This document shows positions 25,150 through 34,103 of a stretch of DNA of 52,127 bases, one piece after another. Origin of the DNA: Lachnospiraceae bacterium UBA3692 (GTDB taxonomy: Bacteria > Bacillota > Clostridia > Lachnospirales > Lachnospiraceae); assembly GCA_002372815.1 (NCBI GenBank), contig DFIR01000036.1:1-52127 (forward strand). Reading direction: 5' to 3'. A program made the position numbers and the translations under genes. The notes beneath the pieces are model-generated. The model saw only the letters and a program-made list of their open reading frames with translations, ran no database searches and was not told where the DNA came from. Each line of letters opens with the position of its first letter. The stretch's first letter is position 1.

Positions 25150-26151
25150 TCAGCCGTACTGCTCTGCGAGACGCCGGACCTCCTCCTTCATGCGGGTCAC
25201 GACCGATTCCGGCGAGACGATCCGGATCCCGCCGCCCAGCGCCATGATCCAGGCCAGGAAATGCCGGCTGACCAGGACGTCGACGTTGGTGCGGAAATGT
25301 CCGTCGTCGACGGGCAGGATGGCGATGTCCTTCCCGAAGCGGTCGATCAGGACGCCGGCCATGGCGTTCTCCGCCTCCAGGGTGACGCGGGTCTCCTCGC
25401 CGCCGTACATCCCGAAGAGCCTGCGGGTATAGCGGGGTAGGTTGAAGGCCCGGAACTGCTCCTTTCCTTCACGGCGTTTGCCTGTCACCGAGATCTGGAG
25501 CATCTTGTCGATGCGGTAGTGACGGATCCCGCCTTCCCCGCTGTCGTAGCCGATGAGATAGTAGTTCTCGTCGTCCCACATGAGGCCCCAGGGGCTGACC
25601 TGGTACCAGTCCCCGCCGCGGCGCAGCTCCATCTCTTTGCGCACGTTCCACTGGTAGTACTTGAACCGGATCTGGCTGTCCTCGCCGATGGCCTCGTGGA
25701 GCTTGTCCACATTGTAGTAGATGCTCTCGTTCATGGTCTTGATCCGGCCGGCGATGGTCACCTGCCTGTGCAGCTTCTTGCCTTCGTACTTGCTGACGAG
25801 CGACTCCAGCTTCCGGATCAGTTCCTGGGACTTGCGGTCCGTGATGAACTTGGCGGACTGGACGGAATCCACCAGGAGCTTCAGTTCCGGCAGCTCGAAA
25901 CGCCTGCCGCCCAGGTGATAGGAGTACTCGCGCCCGTCCCTGTCGGCGATGATATCGCAGCCGAAGTGCCGCAGCTCCTCGAAATCCATGTAAAGCGTCT
26001 TCCGGTCCGCGTTCACGCCGCAGGCCGAGAGCTTCTCGATGACCTGCTGCATCGTGATGGAATGCTGGTCGTCGGTCTCCTCCGAGAAGATCTTCACGAG
26101 ATAGAGCATCTTCAGTTTCTGGTTCTCCCCTTTTCGCTCCCTGCCTGCCAT
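25150..26151 (-). CDS. WYL-domain transcriptional regulator (YafY type)
   Basis: 333 residues. A winged helix-turn-helix occupies about residues 10-75, including MQQVIEKLSACGVNADRKTL. A WYL domain follows, with WYQVSPWGLMWDDENYYLIGYD near 185-206, and the C-terminal extension includes RFGKDIAILPVDD. WYL proteins are often ligand-sensing regulators of DNA repair or defence genes. Here the nearest DNA genes are exonuclease III (divergent, 300 bp away) and the SNF2 helicase. AGGAGG precedes the ATG. The target is unknown. Confidence 0.9.
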   Translation of the reverse strand: MAGRERKGENQKLKMLYLVKIFSEETDDQHSITMQQVIEKLSACGVNADRKTLYMDFEELRHFGCDIIADRDGREYSYHLGGRRFELPELKLLVDSVQSAKFITDRKSQELIRKLESLVSKYEGKKLHRQVTIAGRIKTMNESIYYNVDKLHEAIGEDSQIRFKYYQWNVRKEMELRRGGDWYQVSPWGLMWDDENYYLIGYDSGEGGIRHYRIDKMLQISVTGKRREGKEQFRAFNLPRYTRRLFGMYGGEETRVTLEAENAMAGVLIDRFGKDIAILPVDDGHFRTNVDVLVSRHFLAWIMALGGGIRIVSPESVVTRMKEEVRRLAEQYG

Positions 26152-26340
26152 CAGCGGACCCTCCTGTATGAATCAATGTCCCCACAGGACCAGTATAACA
26201 CGGGAAAGGGTTGTACGGACCCGCCTGTCTTTTTTATAATATTTGCAGGCAGTGCAGCTGTGTCAGACACCCGGCGGCGACTTTCGCCAAACTTGACGGA
26301 AAGGCGAATGAGACATTCGTGTACCGGGGCTTGCGCAGAC

Positions 26341-26391
26341 CGCGAGGGGGACGGTTCTCCGCGAATTTTTATGTGGAGAACCGTCCTCCAC
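26341..26391. repeat. Inverted pair of REP-like hairpins with different stems
   Basis: A forward CGCG...CGCG hairpin (26341-26363) contains GGGGGACGGTTCTC. A reverse GTGGAG...CTCCAC hairpin (26373-26391) contains AACCGTC. Together GGACGGTTCTCC and GGAGAACCGTCC give a 12-bp perfect inverted repeat. The conserved loop is that of the REPs at 8847 and 23111, but the stems differ. It lies between the WYL gene and exonuclease III, 60 bp before the latter. The rest of 26152-26452 holds only a small TTCGCC/GGCGAA hairpin near 26284 and no clear gene. Confidence 0.8.
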
Positions 26392-26452
26392 CGTAAATTT
26401 GTAGTAGAATAGTGAATAACACATCACACGACCACGCGAGGATTACATTACC

Positions 26453-27283
26453 ATGCTCAAATTCATATCCTGGAACATAGATTCCCTGAACGCCGCCTTG
26501 ACATCCGACTCGCCCAGGGCACAGCTGTCCAGAGACGTGCTGGAGACCATTCAGAAGCAGGAGGCGGATATCATCGCCATCCAGGAGACCAAACTGCCCG
26601 TCACCGGGCCGGCTGCCAAACATACGGAAGCGCTGGAGGCGTACTTCCCCGGCTATCAGGTGCACTGGGTCAGCTCGGAGCCGCCCGCGAGGAAAGGCTA
26701 CGCCGGGACGATGATCCTCTGCAGGGAAGGTCTGCAGGCGGAGGAGATCGTCCCCAGGATCGGCGCACCGGACACCATGGACAGCGAGGGAAGGCTGCTG
26801 GTGCTCGAGACAGACCGGTTCTACTTCGTAAATGTCTATACGCCCAACGCCGGCGACGGACTGCGGAGACTGGGAGACAGGCAGGAGTGGGACAGGCGCT
26901 ATGCGGACTACCTCGCTTCGCTGGATCAGGACAAGCCTGTCATCGCCTGCGGTGATTTCAACGTGGCCCACAGGGAGATCGATCTGGCCAATCCCGAGAG
27001 CAACCACATGTCGCCGGGCTTCACGGACGAGGAGCGGGAAGGATTCACAAATCTTCTGAACAGAGGCTTCGTCGACACCTTCCGGTCTGTGCACGGAGAC
27101 GTGCGGGGCGCCTACTCCTGGTGGGCCCAGAGGGTCAGGACCAGCAAGATCAACAACACCGGCTGGAGGATCGACTATTTCCTGGTCAGCGAGAGGATCC
27201 GGGACAGAGTGAAGAGATCCGAGATGCTCGACTCCGGCCCGCGCCAGGATCACGCGCCGATCCTGCTGGAAGCGGATCTGTGA
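26453..27283 (+). CDS. xth: Exonuclease III/AP endonuclease family
   Basis: A 276-residue member of the exonuclease III (XthA/ExoA) family. Motifs: FISWNIDSLNAAL at the start, IIAIQETKLP near 40 (metal-binding Glu), FVNVYTPNAGDG near 125, IACGDFNVAHREIDLANP near 163 (catalytic Asp and Asn) and the C-terminal WRIDYFLVS and DHAPILLE. It cuts abasic sites in base-excision repair. The ribosome site is weak (GAGGA). Confidence 0.93.
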   Translation: MLKFISWNIDSLNAALTSDSPRAQLSRDVLETIQKQEADIIAIQETKLPVTGPAAKHTEALEAYFPGYQVHWVSSEPPARKGYAGTMILCREGLQAEEIVPRIGAPDTMDSEGRLLVLETDRFYFVNVYTPNAGDGLRRLGDRQEWDRRYADYLASLDQDKPVIACGDFNVAHREIDLANPESNHMSPGFTDEEREGFTNLLNRGFVDTFRSVHGDVRGAYSWWAQRVRTSKINNTGWRIDYFLVSERIRDRVKRSEMLDSGPRQDHAPILLEADL

Positions 27284-27364
27284 ACGGCATGACAGATATG
27301 GAACGAACGGTTTAGTGAGGCTGCTGATTGTATAGAAGTGCTCTTGAAGCAGAAAGGACCCGAA

Positions 27365-28870
27365 ATGCGTAGAACGATTTGCCTGCTGCTGACAACGATG
27401 ATTCTTTCCTGCGGTCTGGCTGCCTGCGGGAGCAAGGACCTCCCGGACGAACCCTATGAGGCGGTCAGTTACAACCTCTACCCGGCGCCGGAGGACGCTT
27501 ATGTCGGCGACACCATGCCCTTTGTCACGGAGGACGGGACGCTGGAACTCTATTACCTGTACGACACGGACCACAACGGGCAGGGGTACCATCCGTTCTA
27601 TAAATATACGACGAAAGACCTGTGCTCTTATGAGGACCACGGAAAGGTCCTGGACTTCGGACTGATGTCGGATCCGGATCCGGCACTCGGTACGGGCTCT
27701 GTCATGCAGGACAGGGACGGCCTGTATCACCTCTTCTATACCGGCCACAATGACACCGGAAACGGCGGCAAGGGCAAGGAGTGCGTGATGCACGCGACGA
27801 GCACGGACCGGGAGAACTGGACCAAGGTCCCGGAGGACACTTTCTTCAGTCCCGAGCATTACTCCAAGGATGACTTCCGGGATCCGGAGGTCTTCTGGGT
27901 CGACGAAGAGCAGTGCTACTGGATGCTGATCGCAGCCAGGGAAGATGTCAAGGGAGGCGTCGTCGCCAGATACACGTCCACCGACCTGAAGAACTGGGAG
28001 TTTCAGGGTCCGATCTATGAGCCGCACGCACAGTATATGCTGGAGTGCCCGGACCTGTTTCAGATGGGGGACACCTGGTATCTCACTTACAGCTGGGACT
28101 GTGTGACCTACTATGCAATGAGTGACTCCATGTACGGTCCGTTCAAAGCGCCTGACGACAATGTGCTGGACGGCAGCGGCTTCGTTTTCTATGCCGCCAA
28201 GACGGCGGAACTGAACGGTGTGCGCTACCTCTGCGGCTGGCTGGGACGCCCGGGCTGGATCACGGACGCCGGGGCCTACCTGTGGGCAGGAAATGTTCTC
28301 AACCACCAGCTCCTGCGCAGGGAGGACGGAACGCTCGGCGTGCGGGAACCCGGGACATTCTCGAATTATTTTACAAAGGAGAAACCGTTCCGGGCCGTCA
28401 AAAAGGATGGCAAGGTCAGGATCAAAGACAGCAGCATCACCCTTTCGGCGGAGGAAGGCAGCGCGGCCCTGGCAGATATGGGAACCAGGCCGCCGACCAT
28501 GATGCTGGAGTGCGACGTGACTCTGGATCCTGACGGCCGTGCCGGGTTCGCGTTCGGCGGCAGCCAGGAAGATGAGAGCTACACGGCTCTCTGCCTCGAT
28601 GCGGGGCGCGGTCTGCTTCACTATGAAGGCTTTGAGATCGCGGACCTGGCCGCAGACGAACCGATCATCAGCACCCGATTTGATTTTTCCGGGTCGGAGG
28701 TCCATCACGTGAAGCTCGTGTGCGAGAACGAGATCGTCATCCTCTACATCGACGACACCAAAGCGCTCAGCTCCCGCATCATGCATTCTGTTGACGGCGC
28801 GCACATCGCCGTGTTCGCAGACGGCTGCGGAGCCTCGTTTTCTGATATCCGGATGAAGCTGCCGGAGTGA
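27365..28870 (+). CDS. Lipoprotein, GH32-like (clan GH-J) glycoside hydrolase
   Basis: 501 residues with a lipoprotein signal (LAAC, Cys21). A five-bladed propeller-like domain shows the GH32 markers FRDPEVF and ECPDLF (acid/base Glu). In the nucleophile position the usual WMNDPNG is changed to YVGDTMPF, keeping the Asp. This variant occurs in a subgroup of GH32-like proteins. The C-terminal 170 residues form a beta-sandwich (TMMLECDVTLDPDGRAGFAFGG). It would cleave fructosides or a related sugar outside the cell. The start at 27365 is preceded by AAAGGA; an in-frame ATG at 27338 adds only nine residues. No transporter is adjacent. Confidence 0.82.
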   Translation: MRRTICLLLTTMILSCGLAACGSKDLPDEPYEAVSYNLYPAPEDAYVGDTMPFVTEDGTLELYYLYDTDHNGQGYHPFYKYTTKDLCSYEDHGKVLDFGLMSDPDPALGTGSVMQDRDGLYHLFYTGHNDTGNGGKGKECVMHATSTDRENWTKVPEDTFFSPEHYSKDDFRDPEVFWVDEEQCYWMLIAAREDVKGGVVARYTSTDLKNWEFQGPIYEPHAQYMLECPDLFQMGDTWYLTYSWDCVTYYAMSDSMYGPFKAPDDNVLDGSGFVFYAAKTAELNGVRYLCGWLGRPGWITDAGAYLWAGNVLNHQLLRREDGTLGVREPGTFSNYFTKEKPFRAVKKDGKVRIKDSSITLSAEEGSAALADMGTRPPTMMLECDVTLDPDGRAGFAFGGSQEDESYTALCLDAGRGLLHYEGFEIADLAADEPIISTRFDFSGSEVHHVKLVCENEIVILYIDDTKALSSRIMHSVDGAHIAVFADGCGASFSDIRMKLPE

Positions 28871-28910
28871 CCTGACGGTCGATTCCTTCTGATACAAAGT
28901 GCCAATATCA

Positions 28911-28939
28911 TTGAGCTTATCGGCAAAGTAAGCTATAAT
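28911..28939 (+). promoter_or_regulatory. Promoter of thrS
   Basis: TTGAGC (28911-28916) and a perfect TATAAT (28934-28939) are 17 bp apart. The leader to thrS is only about 60 nt, too short for a T-box, and no T-box sequence (AGGGTGGNACCGCG type) is visible. Confidence 0.75.
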
Positions 28940-29005
28940 AGTGCGGATATCATTTGCAGAACATGCAGAAACGTTAACTATACAGACACAGGAGAGAGAC
29001 AGATT

Positions 29006-30796
29006 ATGGACAGAGAACAGTTCCTGGAGGTTTATCGCCATTCCCTCGCGCACATTCTCGCGAAGGCGGTCATTGAGATCTACGGCAAGGAAGTGCAGTA
29101 CGCCATCGGCCCGCAGATCGCGGACGGCTGCTACTATGACTTCGTGCTCCCCACCGCGATCACGGAAGGGGATTTCCCGGCCATCGAGAACAAGATGCGC
29201 GAGATCATCAAGAGAAGAGAGGACTGGAGAGTCGAAGAGGTCTCCAAGGAGAGAGCCCTGGAGATCTTCCGTGAGCAGAGATTCAAGACAGAGCTGATCC
29301 AGGATCTTCCGGATGAGGAAGTGATCACTGTCTACTATACGGGCGATGACTTCGTGGACCTCTGCCGCGGACCGCACATCGACAACTCCCAGCTGCTGAT
29401 GAGTGTGGCCTTCCAGATCAAGTCGGTCTCCGGCGCCTACTGGAGAGGGGACGAGCACAGGGACCAGATGCAGAGAGTGTATCTGTATGCTTTCCCGGAT
29501 CAGAAGCAGCTCAAAGAGCATCTGAAGATGATCCAGGAAGCGATGGAGCGCGACCACAAGAAGCTCGGCCCGCAGCTCGAGCTCTTCATGTTCAACGAGA
29601 CCGCACAGGGAATGCCCTACTGGCTGCCCCGCGGCTGGAAGCTGTACCAGGCCCTGATGCAGTACTCCCGCGACGTGCAGGACCTGCACGAATATCAGGA
29701 GATCTCCGCGCCTGTGATCAACAACAACAAGCTGTGGATCATCAGCGGACACTGGGCGCACTATGTGAACAACATGTTCATCATCCCCGGTAAGGACGAG
29801 GACGGGACCTACACGGTCGAGTCCGTCGACACCATGGCGGCCAAGCCCATGAACTGCCCCAACGCGATGATGGAGTTCAAGAGGAAACCCCGCTCCTACA
29901 AGGAGCTGCCGATCCGCTACTCCGAGTACGACGTGCTCCATAGAAAAGAGAAGACCGGACAGCTCAACGGCCTCCTCAGAGTGCAGGAATTCCGTCAGGA
30001 TGACGACCACACCTTTGTCACCGAGGAGATGATCGAGTCCGAGATCGACGATATCCTCAGCATCGCGGACGAGATCTACAAGACCTTCGGCATCACCTAC
30101 CGCGCCGAGTTCTCCACAAGACCCGACGATTTCATGGGTGACATCGAGCTCTGGAACGACGCGGAAGCCGTCCTGAAGAGAATCCTCGACAAGAAGTACG
30201 GCGAGGGCGGTTACGAGATCAACGAAGGCGACGGCGCCTTCTACGGTCCCAAGATCGACCTGCAGATCAAGGATGCCCTCGGAAGAGAGTGGCAGTGCGG
30301 CACGATCCAGCTCGACTTCCAGCTGCCCAGAAACTTCGACCTTCGGTACACCGCTCCGGACGGCTCGGAGAAGGTCCCGGTGGTCATTCACCGCGCCATC
30401 TTCGGCTCCATCGAGCGCTTCCTCGGCATCATCATCGAGAACTTCAAGGGCATCTTCCCGTTCTGGATGTCCCCTTATCAGGTCGCGGTCGTCCCGATCC
30501 GCCCCGAACACAACGACTATGCTAAGAAAGTCGTGCAGAGACTGAAAGCGCTCCGTATCCGTGTCGAGGCCGATTACTCCGACAGCAACATGAAGCAGAA
30601 AATCAAGAAATTCAAGAACTACAAGGATCCGTATATCCTGGTCCTGGGCGACAAGGAAGCCGAGAACGGCACCGTTTCCATCAATATGCGCGGCAGCAAC
30701 AAGCAGATCAACGACGTCCCGCTCGACAAGTTCATCAGCATGTGCATGCAGCTGAACATGGATCATTCCATCGACCTGATCGACTCCGCGGACTGA
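29006..30796 (+). CDS. thrS: Threonyl-tRNA synthetase lacking the N-terminal TGS domain
   Basis: 596 residues against about 640 for the usual enzyme. The missing part is the N-terminal TGS domain: the protein begins directly at the editing domain with YRHSLAHILAKAV, and CRGPHIDNSQ completes the editing site. The class II core carries MNCPNAM (zinc Cys), RYSEYDVLHRKE and LNGLLRVQEFRQDDDHTF (motif 2 region), and VVIHRAIFGSIERFLGI (motif 3). The anticodon-binding domain includes VAVVPIRPEHNDYAK. It charges tRNA-Thr. The start has a fair GAGAG ribosome site, and there is no room for a TGS domain upstream before the promoter. Confidence 0.93.
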   Translation: MDREQFLEVYRHSLAHILAKAVIEIYGKEVQYAIGPQIADGCYYDFVLPTAITEGDFPAIENKMREIIKRREDWRVEEVSKERALEIFREQRFKTELIQDLPDEEVITVYYTGDDFVDLCRGPHIDNSQLLMSVAFQIKSVSGAYWRGDEHRDQMQRVYLYAFPDQKQLKEHLKMIQEAMERDHKKLGPQLELFMFNETAQGMPYWLPRGWKLYQALMQYSRDVQDLHEYQEISAPVINNNKLWIISGHWAHYVNNMFIIPGKDEDGTYTVESVDTMAAKPMNCPNAMMEFKRKPRSYKELPIRYSEYDVLHRKEKTGQLNGLLRVQEFRQDDDHTFVTEEMIESEIDDILSIADEIYKTFGITYRAEFSTRPDDFMGDIELWNDAEAVLKRILDKKYGEGGYEINEGDGAFYGPKIDLQIKDALGREWQCGTIQLDFQLPRNFDLRYTAPDGSEKVPVVIHRAIFGSIERFLGIIIENFKGIFPFWMSPYQVAVVPIRPEHNDYAKKVVQRLKALRIRVEADYSDSNMKQKIKKFKNYKDPYILVLGDKEAENGTVSINMRGSNKQINDVPLDKFISMCMQLNMDHSIDLIDSAD

Positions 30797-30874
30797 GGGC
30801 AGGACTGGACGCCGGCAGGGCCCGCAGCGCGGCCCTCAAGCCGGCCCTGATCACGGCGCAAGGGGATTTTAAGT

Positions 30875-31195
30875 ATGGAGGAGACAAGGATCTACGTCGG
30901 TCTTCGCGACAAGGACAGTCACGAGCAGATCTTCGATACGGGAAAGTATAAGGACATACTGAAAAACGTCTGCAGGAACTACCAGACGCCCTTCTCCCTG
31001 CAGGTGATCGAAGGCGGATATTTTCATGAGGACGGGACCTGGGTAGATGAGAATACGCTTCTGATCACCCTGATCGGCACACCGGAGGAGACCGCCCTGG
31101 AGATAGCCAGGGATGTGTGCATGTTCTTCCGCCAGGAGGCGGTCATGGTGACCCGCACACCGGTCACCCAGTTCACTGTACAAAACAGTCTGTAA
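30875..31195 (+). CDS. Small protein of unknown function, DUF3574-like in pattern
   Basis: 106 residues, soluble: begins EETRIYVGLRDKDS, with GGYFHEDGTWVDENTLLITLIG in the middle. The pattern of a strand 'TR-YVGL', a central helix and 'G-W---G---E-----L-I' recalls DUF3574, but the match is weak. AAGGGG lies eight bases before the ATG. It follows thrS by 78 bp and may be read from the same transcript. Confidence 0.6.
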   Translation: MEETRIYVGLRDKDSHEQIFDTGKYKDILKNVCRNYQTPFSLQVIEGGYFHEDGTWVDENTLLITLIGTPEETALEIARDVCMFFRQEAVMVTRTPVTQFTVQNSL

Positions 31196-31357
31196 GAGCT
31201 TCAAGATCCGTTAAAACATCAAAAAGTCTAAGATTCAGGCAGGAAACAGAGCCGGTCCCTGTGCCGGACGGCGGCAGCCGTCGCGCTGCAGCTGGCGGCG
31301 GACAGGGGCACAGAGCGGGACAGGACCGTTCTTCGATACGTCAAATTTGCAGCCACG

Positions 31358-31582
31358 GTGTCCATCACCGTGACGATGGTGGTCTATGCGGCGGTGATCG
31401 CCCCTTTCTCTTCAAGGGGGATCATCGCCGCTTATCTGCAGGATCACGGAGCCAGCCTCGGCGTCCTGTACTGTATCCTGCTGATGATGGCCCTGTTTGC
31501 GGGCGTCGCGGCGGCACAGTGGAAGTGCGCAGCCGCAGCAGCGAAGAAAAATAAGGAAAGAGACCGGGAAGGTGCACTATGA
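31358..31582 (+). CDS. Short membrane protein or 5'-truncated remnant, coupled to a GNAT gene
   Basis: An open frame runs from about 31229 to 31582 without an ATG at its head. From GTG 31358 it gives 74 residues: one helix (TVTMVVYAAVIAPF), a short loop, a second helix (VLYCILLMMALFAGVAAA) and a Lys-rich tail. The upstream in-frame text (RDRTVLRYVKFAATVSITV) extends the homology-like region, so the real protein was probably longer and the gene may be a relic. Its TGA overlaps the ATG of the acetyltransferase gene. Confidence 0.4.
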   Translation: MSITVTMVVYAAVIAPFSSRGIIAAYLQDHGASLGVLYCILLMMALFAGVAAAQWKCAAAAAKKNKERDREGAL

Positions 31583-32103
31583 CGGAAATCAGAACTGCGA
31601 GAACAGAAGATGCGGAGCGCCTGCTGGAGATCTACGACTACTATGTCAGAAACACGGCGATCTCCTTTGAATACGAGACGCCGTCCCTCGAGGAGTTCAG
31701 GGGCCGGATGGAGCACACGCTGCGCAGCTATCCCTACCTCGTCATCGTGAGGGACGGAAGGATCGAGGGATACGCGTATGCAGGGCCTTTCAAAAGCAGG
31801 GCCGCCTATGACCGGTCCTGCGAGATCAGCATCTACCTCGACCGGGACGCCCGGAGATGCGGCCTGGGCAGGAAACTGTCTGAGGCGCTGGAAGCAGCAC
31901 TGAAAGAGCGGGGGATCCTCAATGTCTACGGCTGCATCGCGTATCCGGAGACCGAGGACGAGTACCTCACGACCAACAGCGCGGATTATCACGCCCACCT
32001 GGGCTACCGGATAGTGGGGACATTCCATAAGTGCGCGTACAAATTCGGCCGCTGGTACAACATGATCTGGATGGAGAAGATGATCGGGGAACACAAAATA
32101 TGA
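31579..32103 (+). CDS. GNAT N-acetyltransferase, phosphinothricin acetyltransferase-like
   Basis: 174 residues of the PAT/MnaT branch of GNAT enzymes. It begins IRTARTEDAERLLEIYDYYV and has ISFEYETPSLEEF, GYAYAGPFKSRAAYD, the acetyl-CoA loop RRCGLGRKLSEAL and YHAHLGYRIVGTFHKCAYKFGRW at the end. It acetylates a small amine such as an amino-acid sulfone or herbicide-like compound; the natural substrate is unknown. The ATG overlaps the stop of the small membrane frame. Confidence 0.9.
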   Translation: MTEIRTARTEDAERLLEIYDYYVRNTAISFEYETPSLEEFRGRMEHTLRSYPYLVIVRDGRIEGYAYAGPFKSRAAYDRSCEISIYLDRDARRCGLGRKLSEALEAALKERGILNVYGCIAYPETEDEYLTTNSADYHAHLGYRIVGTFHKCAYKFGRWYNMIWMEKMIGEHKI

Positions 32104-32163
32104 TATACTGTTACTGCTGTTCCTGATACGGGGACGACAGAAAGAGACCGGGAGGAGACAGGA

Positions 32164-33399
32164 ATGACAGAACAGAACAACAGAGAATCCTCAGCGGCGG
32201 TCAGGATCGCACTGCTTGTGCTGATCGCGGCCTGCGCGGCGATCGTGATCTACTCGATCCTGCACGTCAGCAGTACCGGGGCGGCGCAGGGAGCAGACGC
32301 GGCGCAGGAGACTGGTACGGAGCAGGAACCGGAAACGGCGCAGGGAGCAGAAGAGGAACAGAGCGAACCGCTCACCGCCTACTGGACGGAGGACTCGGCG
32401 GCGGCCCAGGATCTCCGGGAGTACGTGGCCATGGTGACGGACCCTTCGGACCAGGCGAATTATATCCCGGAAGAGGACCGGATCGCCGTGTTCGACATGG
32501 ATGGTACGCTCACCTGTGAGACCTACTATACCTATTACGACACGATGATGTTCATCGAGTACTGCCTGCACGACCACCCGGACAGGGTGTCGGACGAGCT
32601 CAAAGAGGTGGCGGCGGCCATCAAGCCCGGCTACCTGGCGGACGAGACGCTGGCGAGGAATTTTGCCAAGGCTTATGCAGGGATGACGATGGAGGAGTTC
32701 TACGACTACGCGGTGGAATTCGGCAAGAAGAAGACCTCCAGCTTCGAGAACATGCGCTACATCGACAACTTTTACCTCCCGATGGCGGAGCTTGTCAGGT
32801 ACCTTCATGACAACGGCTTCACGATCTATGTGATCAGCGGCACGGAGCGCACGACGACCCGCGCGATCGTGGCCAACTCGCCGATCAGCGACTGTGTGAC
32901 GCCGAACCATGTGATCGGCACGGATTTCGAGGTGAAGCAGCCCGGACACGAGGACGAGAGCTCCAACCTCAACTTCAAATATGAGAACGGGGACGAACTG
33001 GTCCTGACCGGCGGCTTCGTCCAGAAGAACCTCAACGCCAACAAATCCATCTACATCCAGAGAGAGATCGGACAGCGCCCGGTGCTCGCCTTCGGAAACA
33101 GCGGCAGCGACACGAGCATGATGAACTATACCATCGACAGCCGCAATCCCTACCCGGCCAGGGCCTATATGGTCGTCGCCGACGATCCTTTCCGGGAGTG
33201 GGGCAAGCAGGACTGGGACACCAAATCGGAAGAATACCGCAAGAAGGGCTATGTCCCGATCTCCATGCGGACGGACTTCGCGCAGATCTATGAAGAGGGC
33301 ATCACCAAATCCTCGGAACAGTACCGGGAGGAGGACTGGCAGGTGACCCCTTCGGAGGAAACCGTCCCGGCGGAAGAGGAAGAGGACAAGGCGGCCTGA
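32164..33399 (+). CDS. Membrane-anchored HAD phosphatase facing outward
   Basis: 411 residues. An N-terminal helix (about 15-35) anchors it; a Gln/Glu/Ala linker follows (36-70). The HAD domain has VFDMDGTLTCETYYTYYDT near 108-126, IYVISGTERTTTRAI near 222 and LAFGNSGSDTSMM near 302. The insertion between motifs I and II is large. The tail is very acidic. It is probably a surface phosphatase of the serine-phosphatase-like HAD group; the substrate is unknown. The ribosome site is GGGAGGAG. Confidence 0.87.
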   Translation: MTEQNNRESSAAVRIALLVLIAACAAIVIYSILHVSSTGAAQGADAAQETGTEQEPETAQGAEEEQSEPLTAYWTEDSAAAQDLREYVAMVTDPSDQANYIPEEDRIAVFDMDGTLTCETYYTYYDTMMFIEYCLHDHPDRVSDELKEVAAAIKPGYLADETLARNFAKAYAGMTMEEFYDYAVEFGKKKTSSFENMRYIDNFYLPMAELVRYLHDNGFTIYVISGTERTTTRAIVANSPISDCVTPNHVIGTDFEVKQPGHEDESSNLNFKYENGDELVLTGGFVQKNLNANKSIYIQREIGQRPVLAFGNSGSDTSMMNYTIDSRNPYPARAYMVVADDPFREWGKQDWDTKSEEYRKKGYVPISMRTDFAQIYEEGITKSSEQYREEDWQVTPSEETVPAEEEEDKAA

Positions 33400-33465
33400 C
33401 GCGGGATCTGCGGAAGACAGTAAACACACCCGCCGGAGAACCGGACAGAGGGGAGGAGCAGCGTC

Positions 33466-33996
33466 ATGATCGAATTGAGCAGAGAGAGGATCAGCCAGAT
33501 CCTGTACGAAGAGACTCCGAAGAAGGAAGACATGCTGACGCTTCTCCGCAGCATCTATTTCCGCTACATGCGCCTGTATGAGAGATACTTCGCGGACCTG
33601 GATGCACTGGACGATGACCGGATCGCAGAGCTCGGCCAGTACCGGGAGGAGACCACCAGCCTGGTAAAATATTATTACATGGACCTCCCCCTGGACCTCT
33701 GCATGGGACTCGTCGAATTCGAGAGGAAGTACGGCGACAACCTGTTCGGGCCCCGCTGGCGTGAATTCCTTTTCGGAAGCTATAAGGAATTCGCGGAGAA
33801 GGGCCGGAACAGGGACAGGAGCGAAGAGGAGATCAAAGCGGCGTTTACAAAAGAGACGCTCGCGGCATTCTACGATGCCATGGACTATCTCTTCCGAGAT
33901 GACTTCGGCACAGGCAGCCAGACCGTCAACAAGGTGATGGGCGGGATCACAGGACTGCTGTTCGGGAGAAAAGACCCGGCAGATAAAACCAAGTGA
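33466..33996 (+). CDS. Hypothetical helical protein
   Basis: 176 residues, soluble and highly charged, with many Tyr and Phe (IYFRYMRLYERYFADLD near 31-47). It appears all-helical. I recognise no domain. GAGGAG precedes the ATG. It follows the HAD gene by 66 bp in the same direction and is closed by the hairpin at 34063. Confidence 0.75.
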   Translation: MIELSRERISQILYEETPKKEDMLTLLRSIYFRYMRLYERYFADLDALDDDRIAELGQYREETTSLVKYYYMDLPLDLCMGLVEFERKYGDNLFGPRWREFLFGSYKEFAEKGRNRDRSEEEIKAAFTKETLAAFYDAMDYLFRDDFGTGSQTVNKVMGGITGLLFGRKDPADKTK

Positions 33997-34062
33997 TCAA
34001 CAGGCGCCGCCCGGCAAATTTGTTGCTGTCATCGGGCAGTGACAGAAGGAAATTGTAAGGAG

Positions 34063-34098
34063 AGGGGCTGTCGCATTTTGAAAAATGCGACAGCCCCT
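34063..34098. terminator. Bidirectional hairpin between convergent genes
   Basis: AGGGGCTGTCGCATTTT pairs with AAAATGCGACAGCCCCT around GA. It lies between two convergent genes. The downstream T-run is poor on either strand (TGCTATTTAAT on +), so its strength as a terminator is uncertain. Confidence 0.6.
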
Positions 34099-34103
34099 GC
34101 TAT

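Noticed and set aside
28871..29005. T-box riboswitch before thrS
   Set aside because: The leader from the promoter is about 60 nt and no T-box sequence or antiterminator is present.
26369..30766. Minus-strand open frame of about 1460 codons
   Set aside because: It mirrors exonuclease III, the GH32-like gene and thrS, all with clear motifs on the plus strand; it is a shadow.
32129..32140. Further REP copy (GGGGACGACAG)
   Set aside because: It shares only the GGGGACG word; there is no flanking stem.
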